Of a stretch of DNA of 64,000 nt, positions 16,701 to 28,700 are shown piece by piece. Source of the DNA: Zhengitettix transpicula (Eukaryota; Arthropoda; Insecta; Orthoptera; Tetrigidae); assembly GCA_037074705.1 (NCBI GenBank), contig CM073592.1, positions 50,514,129 through 50,578,128 on the forward strand, given 5' to 3'. The position numbers and the translations under genes are program-made. How positions within the stretch are numbered: the first letter of the stretch is position 1; each line of letters starts with the position of its first letter. The notes beneath the pieces are model-generated. The model was not told where the DNA came from. It saw only the letters and a program-made list of their open reading frames with translations, and did no database searches.

Positions 16701-19700
16701 CAAACGGTAAGAGTTGTTCGCTGTTCCCACTGGAACAGTCGGTCGAGGTATGGAGGAGGGAATGCTGCGTCCCCACAGCAAACTCTTCTCCCGCTATCGG
16801 AAGGGTGTGGGACAAGTACCCGACCTACCTGATGCAGGTTTTTCTAGGGTTTTCCCTGCATTACTTTTAGGCGAATGCCGGGTAGGATCCTTAAACTATA
16901 GCCCGGAGGTCCTAGTTAACCCTAGGCTACCTTCCTCTACCCTTCCGCATCCCCCCTTTCAAATCAAATCCCTTCCTCATGTAGCCTGTTACCCTAAAAA
17001 AAAGTAGATGGCAAGTAGAAATGACTAATGTATATAGCTGTAAAAAAGACACGAAGTTCTTGTATTTCAGTATTGCATTTCCGCGTATTAGATTTATATT
17101 TTTCGACTGAGTGCTATTGTTGCCCGAGATGTGATTTATCCATAATCCCTCGATTTTTTTCGTTATTTTTATGTAACGCAACTCGACCTCTATCCCTAAA
17201 TGTGTTATCGGCCAGGTTGCATTGTTTGAAAATTCACTAAATTATATTAATAATGTGGTACTAAATTTAGTAATTTTCGAAATTAAATAATTAATTTTTA
17301 TTTAAATTAAAAACTATTTGTTTAATTTTATTTATTTTTCTGCAAATCAATTTTTTTAAGCGGAATGATGTTAGCGTTCCCATATTCAGTTTCTTCGTGT
17401 TCCGTAATTATTATTTTTAAATCAATAATTACTATACTTACAATAATTACAAATGTAAAATTATAGCCAATCAGTTTTTTATTCGTTTCATAAGTTTTCA
17501 TATAAAGTCTCATAAACACAATTAAATGGCTGTCTATAATATGAAGAAAAAAGTAGGTGACTAATGCAATTTTCGCCCAGCTCCCAATATTCACGTGCAT
17601 TTCTTGTTCTCATTTTAAATATATGCATCTTAACTAAAATAACTGATAAATTTAACTTCCTAAATAACGCACAGACGGAAATAATTTTAATAAGAAAGAC
17701 AGCTTTCCCGGTGTAAATTATTAACTAATTTTTCACGGTTACGTACCAGGTTCAGATTTCTCTAGGTTGACGTTTCTGACCGTGTGCGTGGGGTATTTAT
17801 AGTGGTCGGACATGCTGCGACCTGATTGTCCGTTGAGGATCGCCTGACATTTACTACGCGACATGGAAAAATATGTGTCCTTGACGCTGTGGTCATGCGA
17901 TCCTCAACGGCTAATCAGGTCTCAACATGTCCGACACTATATAAACCTCGCAGACTTCATGCAGCGGCATAGTGTGGAGAACGACCAGCAGAAATTTCAA
18001 CGTCGAGAAATCTGAACATGGTACGTAACCGTGAAAAATTTATTAAACATATAAATTGTTACATTAGAAGACGATATTAGCAGTCATAATATACCACATA
18101 TTTCACATAATGTATCAATATTTAAATTCGAGATAAATTACACTGTGACCAAGAAGATATATTCAACGATCATCAATATAAAATATAATCAGTCTGAGCA
18201 AACGTTGAAAACATCAAAAGAAACCTTTCTTCCACTCAAACAGCCTGAATATTTTACAAATGAACAGAAACGTTTTTGTGTTGTTAATTAAAGATTTTAT
18301 GATTAATAATTATTTTAAATTACAAAAATCGTCTGTTTATGGCAGTTAAGGGTATTCATTGTTAAAGACAGACGTGAAAATAAAATATGTGACTAATTTT
18401 TCAGTATAATGAGCTGACAATTTGCAGAAAAACAAAATAAATTATTCTACTTAAAATAAATAAAGAATATTTATACAGATCAAAACATCATAGTTTCACA
18501 GGTTTTTAAAAATATATATATCTGGTTCGACAGCTTAATTTTTTTAAATAAAAAAATCGTAAATGGGTTATTTTTTCCTAAACCCTGTAACTTCTATTAC
18601 AATTTTGCTTCTAAGCTAAATTGATGACTATGCACCAATAATAATCTGTATCTGTGACAGGTCTATTTGTAAAAAAATTATCTGATTTATATTCAAATGA
18701 TCTAATTATTTTGACTATGTCACATCTCCGAAACCTACATTTTCACAACTTGATTCTGTACGTATAGATAATTGATTATTTTTCTCTTCATTAAGCATTT
18801 ATTAATTGGAGCTGACTTACCTTATCTCCATAGACGGTATACTTAAAATGAGATTAAATGGTAATTAAAATTATAAACCACTACTTCAGGACTTATTGTT
18901 TATAGATTAATGATGAATATGCACCAATTATTTATAGATTTAGTTTATGTTACTTCTCCTATATCTAGAAACATATATGTATGTGCTGCAGATTCATTCA
19001 TGATTCATCATTACTGTTAACCAATATTTTCTGTAACTGTCATAAATATAGAGTGTAAAAAAATCATCTGATTTAGATGCAAAATTTGAGAAGTCTTTTA
19101 AATAATTGTACAGTCAATTGTAGCCACCTAACATCAAAATTTGGTTCACAGTTAAGATATATATTTATGTTATCAGAATTATTCCCAATTTGGATATATA
19201 CGATTTTTTTTACTGGAAATAAATGCGTAAAGTAGATCAGAAATTGAAATGCGTTCCCTTAATCTTTACAGATTTACTTTCAAATATGTGAAATGATAAT
19301 GATATATACACAATTTTTTTCACAAATATCGACTGAAGAAATTCGTCAGTTTTTATGATTAATAGCTCAGAAATTGTACACTTACGACGTCCTTCCCAAA
19401 TATGAAATATAAATTAGATGACGTATTATTACTCACTAATAATATGAAGAAACAAATTCTGTTATCCTAATGAAAAGCCAACTTCGTTTAATTACACATA
19501 TTACACGCACTAATTTGTTTACATTTATACAACTTTATAGAAATACATTGCATAAATTACAATTAATTGTACTCTTAATTCAATCTAAATGTTCTTATTT
19601 CTTTACATACCTTTGACTGACAGTGAATTAATTGAATAACGACAATAACAAAATCTTATCGGAGGTTCCGTAAGTCATTTACAATACTTTATATACACAT

Positions 19701-22700
19701 ATCTCATCATCCGAACGTTATACAACTCTTATTACCTCCTTAAATATTATACAGGATACAATAGTACTATATGATCAGCAGTAGAGAATGAAATTTTATA
19801 AATCTCCGTCGAAATTCATTTGAAACGCAGAATGTAAACAAATGGACTCCATATTGGCGTTATTAAAGATGACGACAATAACTATTTATTCCAATTAATT
19901 TTGCGCAAGGATGATAAAGTATTTCGTATTGTTCTGTATTATCAATCGACGGAGTATTACTGAATAAAATTATACTTTTTATTCAATCAAAATATTTCTG
20001 TTTTATTTCATTACGAAATACGTAACTATTTCCTGTGATGTGCAGTATAGGTGCGTATTAACATCTCACTCTCGTGAGTCCGTGTGCTGTGACGTCACGA
20101 TAGCTGCGCTCGCAGTAATATTTAACTCGTTCGCAAATATTCGCATTTACTCGTAAATTATTTAAACTACAATTCATTCCACCTTTATGCTAGGGGTTTC
20201 TCACCCCCACAGTACAGATTCTCGATTTTGGCAGAATATATATACCAATTTTTGTTGCATTCTCTCCACGCATACAAATTAACGTTAATACATACATACA
20301 TACAAATATACATCCTTTTTTATTATATAGATTGTTTCATTTTCGATGGTTTTTTCACCACTTAATTTATTGTACTAATGAAGCATGTCACACAGTTAAA
20401 CATACGTAAATTTTCAAATAGTTCCTGGTGTTGTGTCTAAAAGTAAAACGTGTTAAGTGAGATAGTTTTGCACCGATTGTGTCCTTGAACTAGTGGTTTG
20501 CGGATATCCGGAGCGATTAAAAAACTGTGGTTGGTGGTCGCGATGAACTGTGCACTCAGGCTTTCAACCCAGAACGCAATTCGAATGATAGAGTATGTAT
20601 ACGAATAGCGTATTGTAATCGTTTTCGTTTATTACAAAATATTCTATTCTTAAAGCTTCTGTTTTCTCTTCCTGTGAAAGTATGTAAATTGGAGCGATTA
20701 ACGTTTTATTCTTATTAAAGTATAAATTAAAATAAACTAATATGAATATACAAACAACTAGTAATCATTTGCAGTAATAGTTTTGTTAATTGCACACATG
20801 TAATACCTTATTAAGAAAAATATATAATGTTTATGAATATTATATGTTTGTATTTATTTAATCTACATATGGTCAGTTTTCCCTTAAGCAGATGCATGAA
20901 ATTACAATTTAATTACAAATTAAATAAAAGATGATACAATAAAAGAAAATAGAGTAAATTAATATAATTATTTTAAAGTATAAGCTAGATTTAGGGATAT
21001 TATTTCAACTATAAATACATGCGTACAGAATTATAATAATTAAATGTTCATTTTGAAAATGTTAAAGAAAGAATTAATTTTGTACAGGCCTGAAAAGAAG
21101 AACAGTAGAAATATATCTGAAAAGAGAGATTAACTATTTAACTATCTAAGGAGATAATTATAAACTTTAGTTTATAACGGAGCAATATCACTTTACTGCA
21201 ATACACTTCACTACACTACCCTATATTGACTAGAGTGGTCTGAGGAAACGGAACAAACTACCAAAGTAGAAATACAATATAAATATTGACAAACTATTAG
21301 ACCTCGTGTTACTAATACGCGTCACTCACGTTAACCTAATTTGTGCTGTTCCTGGAGAGATGATTTCTGCAACAACTGACGTCGGTAACGATGTGAACTT
21401 CTCAGCCTCACATTTTTTATCCACAGATCAAAATGACCTTCATTTTGTCATATCTACATGACAATTCCATATTCTCTTCTCCCGCTGACATCTTCACGGT
21501 AAGTAACTTTCGTACTGGAATAGATATTTACCTAGCGTTAAGTATAGGCCTAAATAAAATAAATAAATTAAAGGCTGGTACTATATTAATGGATATTTAC
21601 GTGTCTGTATAATCGATAAGTTTAAACTCTTCCAATTTGATTGATTTGTGTTAGTTCATAAATAAACATCATCCAATTTTAATTCAGAAAAAATAATTTA
21701 CAAATCTAAAATTAAACAACGTTTCTTCGCTTATTTTTCGACCTCATAAGGTTCACGTTTAAAAAAATAGCGATGAAACGTTGTTTCATTTTACATTAAT
21801 AAATTCCTTTTACTGACTTAAAATTATTCTTAGTCTAGCTGAAGAGTTCTGCAATGTTAATGGAAAAGTGTTTTTTTTAAAACGTTTTCTTTATTGTTTA
21901 TGTATATGATCATACTTCACTTTCAATTATTGACTATATTAATTAATTACTTAATAATTTAATCACTTTTATGTAATTATTTTATTTAACTAATTATCTA
22001 TTCATTTTACTCAATTAATTAATCATTTTATTAAAATAGTTTTCGATTTAACGATATTAAATTAAAATTATCCAGACTTTATTCGCCGATTTATTCTTTT
22101 TATTTAGCTCTTGTTCTGTCGGCTCCTGATTATTTCCCAAAATCCCTATTCTGGCCATTGAATAACTAGAATTTATCTTGTGACGTCCCACACTTTTTTA
22201 TTTCCTACTAGCCGCTACTAAGAGGTTCTTTTAGTTTCACGTGCCACGTAACATTTTAACTGAAATTCCGTCTTACCTTAAAAAATATTAAGTTTGTTAT
22301 GAACCGTTCTCTCTGATCAATTGTTGCTTGTTCACTACGGTTACAACAATTTTTTTTATTTTAAATACGATTATACTTATGTTTCGTTGTGTTCTTTTCC
22401 CTCAATTTGGAGGTAAAAAGTTTTTATTATATATAAATATACGAAACGTTACTAAATGCATAGAAAAATTATAACAAAAGGACTTTTAAATCGGTTACTG
22501 TTAATCCTCATACGAGGTAAATGCTACGTTCGAGGTAACTGAGAGATACTGTTGAGGTCAATAAATCTTCTAACAATAGTTTCAGTCGATAACGATTGTG
22601 AATAAGTTGAAAAAAAACACATAATAAAATAAGTTTCATTCCTCGTATTATTGAAATGGTTGCAAGTTGAAAATAAAAATTAACAAATTCACACGCAGAA

Positions 22701-25700
22701 ATATGACATTGATATTTGATGTCAACTTCAGTCTATTAAAAAGAAAAGCACGAAGTTACAATTTATTAAAAAATAAGAGCTGACTGAAACGACCTCCTCG
22801 CTGCTACAAACTTGAAGCATTCTGAAATTTGTGTCAGGAAAGTTTCAATTTTTTTTTTCAGTTGTTGCATCCCGACAACCTTCTAGTGATATCATCCTTG
22901 GTTTTCGAGTATTGAGCCCATTCCTCTGAGGCACGATTCTCAAGTAGGAAAATTGCTACATCCCGTAATCTCAATGGCACATAAACTGTATGCTTTTTCT
23001 TTCAGTTATTTAACTACTGAAGATGAGTTGTTGATGAAGACGTAATCAAAGTAATTGAAATGTAAATGAGGCTTGTGTTCCCATTTGCTAAATTCTCGAG
23101 TTCACCGAACTTATTTCTGGATTCGGGTCAAGATATTAGCTAATCGAGAAGCTGACCTGACTCGGGACCGTCAAGTAATATTAAAGAAGATCGGTGATAT
23201 TATCTGTATTCAGAAATTGCCTATTAAATCTTACAACATTAAAACAACGTCGACTTTGACGCCAGTTCACGTCACGCTGTGATTCTTGGTGTCGATACTC
23301 AATTCCATGACTTTTCCTTCCGAAATGTAATAGTACTTGATTCCCCTAAATATTTAGGAAAATGCTTTATATTTTCCTTTTTTAAAATATTTTAACATGA
23401 ATGCTATACCACCAGGAATGTTGTTTTCCTCCTTTGATCACTGAATTCTGATTGTTAACTTCATTATCTATTTGTTAGTCCTCGTCAATAGCGGCTCGTG
23501 AATTTTTAAACTATGTGCTACATCGCCCCAAACAACAATATTTACGGGAATAATTATGTAAAATAATAAAACTGCATCAGTGATAGTGTTACCAACACAT
23601 TGACCACGCACGTAATTTGCTACATTTGTAATACTGCCTACATAATTTCCAATAGTGTCTAATTTTTAATCGCGGAATAATTGAGCATTTCTAACCCGAA
23701 AGTATTTTTCCTCGGTAAATATTTTAAATAATGATCCTTTTCGGAACAAGCCACAGAGCAGTTTTGTATTCAGGGTCATGCGGTACATTTTCGCACTATG
23801 ATATCTCTAAAATAATTTTGTTTTCTTTAAAATAACCTTAGATTGTGATTTTTTTTATTTGACCAAAAATGAACGAATATTATTTTTGTTTTGCAAATAT
23901 AAACTATTATAAAATAAGATTTATAATTACTGAATAGTTCTAATTTATTTCTATTTCGTTTCTTATGCCGCCTGATGGGCACGGCTCTGGTGTGCTCTCA
24001 TATTTGTAGCACGAAAATGAGTTTGTCTGTGAGCTTTACGGGGGCTTAGGAGGGTGAAATGGTATACTGCGCATGCGCAGATGTCAATGAAGAGCAAGAT
24101 ACTTTGCCGTCGCTGGGATATCACTGGCTGTGTAGGTGGCTGCTTTAGGAGCGATCTGCAGCACTTTTAAAACGAAATTATAATGAAGGTTCTTAAAATT
24201 AAGAAAAAAATAATTCTTACTGTTGCACATGAGCACCAATTAAATTGTTCTAGTCGTTATTTGTACAGCAGTATTGTATTGCAGTTTAACAATCATTTAA
24301 TTTCTATTACCTGGTCCATCTCGTCAATCTCATAGTTTTCTAATACCGAACTCTTCATGCTACAACATTTTTACAAAATTTAAACTGTTCGTAGATCAAC
24401 ACCGTAATTGTCTAATAAGAACCAATCATTTATATTATATGTTTGCAAAGTAAGGTAAATCTAAGTAACTTATTTTTATTATTAATTTTTTAAATGGTAA
24501 GTTATTATTAAAGTACTATATTTTATTTAATCTAGTTTTGACATATTTTATTTAATAAAATAATTTATCCTTAACCAATATAGTAAAATAATAATAATAG
24601 CTTTATTTAGATTTCTTTGTGGTTCCTGTGACGTGAGAACTTGATAGTCTTATCTGTCAGATTATAAACCATAGCTCTCTTTTAGAAAAAGAAGGATGCA
24701 TAATTAAGAACTCTTCCTGAAAATCTTGTTTTTTTATACAAATTGGTAATAATTTTATTTGAAACCTAGAAAATTTTTGGAGTGATTCTGTTTAATTTCA
24801 TAACTAAAATTTAGATTTTGGTGATATTTAATGAAAATACTGACCAAATTATATAGCTTAGTATTCGGGATTATTAAAAATATTTCTCAACAACTATATA
24901 TAGTAGCTTATTGATATAAAATTTTTATAAAGTGATAACTAAGGCATCCAAATCCCTCATCACAATCTTTGAAAAAATGGGGATAAAGTATTTCCCATGT
25001 GATGGAATAATAAGAATTATTCAATGAGAAATATATTAATTTCAAAACTAAAGTGAATAAAATTCATATTCCAAACAAAGGAATGTTACTTAAGCCGGAA
25101 AAATTGTTTCTCCCTTTTTATGAGCATAAATTAAAAACTGTAAGTCTGTGTAATTAATATTTTAACAAAATTAATACAAATCTGTAAATTTAAATAAATT
25201 ATTTAACTATGTTACTGTAAATTATATATTTCTAATTTATTGTATAAATTTTGCTTATTAAGTTATGTAACCTGATAATGGCCCAAAATTGAAAACGAAA
25301 CGTTGTTTTGCGTTGATTTGTTGTTTTTTGATTAATACACTAAATTCTGACAAATTGGCTAATAAAACATATAAGTTAAAATAAATTCAAGTATTTTCAG
25401 GAAGAAGTATTATTTATCGAAACGAATAAATCGTATGTTGCCTACTGGATATGCAACCTCCACGACATATGTTATCAGATAGAGGGGCATTATCAATATG
25501 GAATTATTATTCTTCTGTTCATAAAAATTGAACTATTTATACTTACCAAGTCTTCAGTAAGTTTTTTTCAATTAAGCAATAAAAGGGTCACTTCCGGCTA
25601 AAACTCTACCATTTTCAGTCTTGTTCAGGGCTGTCCAACACGATCTAAGGCTTGATGTTTAAAATAAAAATGGTAAAACAGTAATGCACCACATTAATAC

Positions 25701-28700
25701 CCGACGCACCCCATTCGTCTAGGGTGTTGTGAGGGTTGCCGATCACATTATAATTAACTATATTAACATGAATCTTCGACAATTATTCCTGACGCTGAGT
25801 AAAAATTTACTCTAAACTACTCTCAGTACCTGAATCTCGTTCGACGGACCAAAGAAAACAATTGGAAAAATTTGTATAAATTTTAACATCTTTCCTTGAC
25901 ACCCCTAAATGTTTAGTCTACTCACGTCTATAACGTCCTCCCCTTTCCTCATCCCTGATGCATGACAATGCATCAATCCCACTTTCTATCACATTCCTGG
26001 ACCTGGACTACCGACAGTAGCAGAACAAAACGTAAGCCGAAGCTTAAAAATAATCATCCAATGGTTTACTTAATTATATGTTGAGAAGTAAGACCAGAAT
26101 TTCAAAGAGAAAGGAGGAGAGAGCATTGTAGATGGATGAACGGGAACCACACGACATCAAAAGCGGCCAAGGCGGCGAATGAGGATATGGCATGAGGAAG
26201 AAAGCGACAATTATCTGGATGAAATCAATTCAGTGTAGAAAGTATAGAAAATAAAAAATGAATCATCAGTTCGTAATATACTGTTTAACATTCTATCCGA
26301 AAAAGTGCGGAAATCCGAATTTACGTTAAACTTAAATTTGAATCCTCAGAAAATTCCAATTCTACGGTCACCTCTTTATTAATTCTGATAGGTTAAGAAG
26401 AAGGCGGACTCGATTAAAATACGAAAAGCTTGTCAGTGATTTACGTGACTAGATTTAATTGGAAGGGTATAGACGTAACAATATAAGGGGTTTCTCTGTA
26501 TTGAGGTGAACAAATTGAGAAACAAAACAACAACCGTACACAAGTGTGAGGTTGTGGATCTACATTGGTACTTTATTTTTAATTATCTGATATTCGTTAA
26601 TTATTGATTTCATTTGATGTTACGAATTTTATTTGAGGTTGTTAACATTGTAACTTGAGAGCCTTGGCTTACCAGGGCGACTGCATCTTCCATGATACAT
26701 TCTGGATTGTGTTGGAGTGCCACGATGACAGCATAGCGATTCTTCTTCAGCTGTTACCCCAGTTTTCATGACCTCCAATAACACTTACTCATGCTAACTC
26801 ATCCTAACAATCCAACCCGCAGACGACAGTTAATATTTTCTGTCGCAGACCTCAACAACTCTCCTTCACTGTGTGTCTGAAAGATACAAATATTCATGGT
26901 GCATGGGGAAGCCACGGTTGTTAATTTGGTTTTACTAAGCTACGGTTACTACTGCGTAGTATAAACCAACTAAGATATTTAAAATTATTCCTCATTACAC
27001 ATCTTTTCTACTAAGAATGTACCCAGATTGTCCAAGTTACAGATCTAGCGTGTTACTGTGGTTTCTGTATTATCTAATTTGAAAGATACAGGTGCCGGTT
27101 GCTAGATAAAAAGCTCGATATAAGTAGGAGTGATGAGCAATGCTTTCATGCCGAGCACAAAGCCTTGGTTAAAGATATTACGATCATGACAATATTTATA
27201 ATAGTAACAACAACAGAGGTGCTGTGGTTAGACGCTTGAATAGTCATAAAATGTAAACTCAGTAGCAGAATATTTTCGTGGCGACGTTCTTGTTTTGAGA
27301 TTCCATACTACGATTACATTAACTTAGAAGAGTTCACGTCCCAAGTTTGCACACGAAAAGACTTGCTTATTTATATGCATTGTGTTGACTGGAATGAGGC
27401 GTCTTAATGTGATTCTTAAACCGACCACTGGGCACCTGTTCCTGGAACTGTCTCTGGCGATTGGCCAAGCCTCCACGAGACGAAACTCCTTCGAAGATTT
27501 GTCTGTGCAAAGATGTGTTGGGCTGAGTATTTAAAGACTTTATTTTTTTAATTAAAGTACGTCGGATACCTCACCATATCTACAGATAACTTTTCTCTCT
27601 TTTCATTTATCACATATTACATTAAACTCTTCTCATTTACTGTTATCGACGTTCAATCGGAGTAAATTGACCTATTCATTTACTATAAATAATTTTTATT
27701 TAATTAATAAAATTTACAGACATAATTGAATTAAAAATATTAAAACGTTATACTCATATATGGAGGCTGCTATTAATATCAATATTGTTAAAAGTTCTCT
27801 GGAACTGGACTTTTTCCTCAAAATGTCAGCTACAAGAAAGAGCTTTCCGTTAAACAATGCGACACTGACTTAATGACGATAATTTCCTGTTCTAGTGCTG
27901 TAAGAATTTAAGCAGTTGATGATTTCTATATTATCAATACAGACAAAAGCTTAAATTTGCAAACCTCCACTAATTTGGTTTTGAAAATTCTCTTTTATGG
28001 TTAACAATTGAAAAACAAATATTGAACGAAAAATTAGGTTTAAGCGAATCCGAAACATTGTAGTCTGATTATGTTTTTATTCACACCTGACACCACTTGC
28101 TGTATCTCGCGGGCAATACTTTTTACGTTTGGCGAGTTTTGTTAAACCTTGTAATTACTTGTAATTATAGTTTCAAATTTTTAACTTCAACTAATAATGA
28201 TTTCTTAATTAATCAATTTAGTGTCATTTAATAACGTATGAAGATATTGTAATCGTTAACAATATATAATTCTCCTTCTTGCTATATTTTTGTTTTTGGC
28301 ATATTTTTTTATCGTATCCGTTTCCCTACATGATTACATATTCTCTCTCGCAGAATAAATAGAAGTTGTGAAGTGTTCTACGACGGTTGTAACCGGAATG
28401 TGTTTCTAAACTGGTCAAGGCACGGCGAGGGGAAAGCTGCGACCCCACAGCAAACCCCTCTCCCGCCATCGAAATGGCGTGGGACAAGTACCCAATGCCC
28501 GACCTACCTGATGCAGGTTTTTCTATGGTTTTCCCTGCATTACTTTTAGGCAAATTGCCTGGTAGGATCCTTAAACCATAGCCCAGGGACTCTAGTTAAC
28601 CCTTGGCTACCTTGCTATACCTTTCCGCATCCCCCGTTTCACTCCTTTTCCTATGATATAAGAGCGGAGTTGCCACTATACAGGATTACCCTATACATAG

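Noticed and set aside
16581..17007. Several overlapping open frames on both strands in 16581-17007 and similar ones at 28326-28553, 34838-35047 and 35490-35743
   Set aside because: They fall inside the poly(A)-tailed dispersed repeat and read the same repeat in different frames. No domain or splice logic supports a protein.
18817..18840. ATG followed by a GTAAGT donor on the minus strand, possible alternative gene A first exon
   Set aside because: The reading phase at the donor does not fit the downstream exon, and the surroundings are AT-rich intronic sequence.
24309..24335. Minus-strand ATG plus GTAATA donor near 24315
   Set aside because: Phase does not match gene A exon 2 or 3; no other support.
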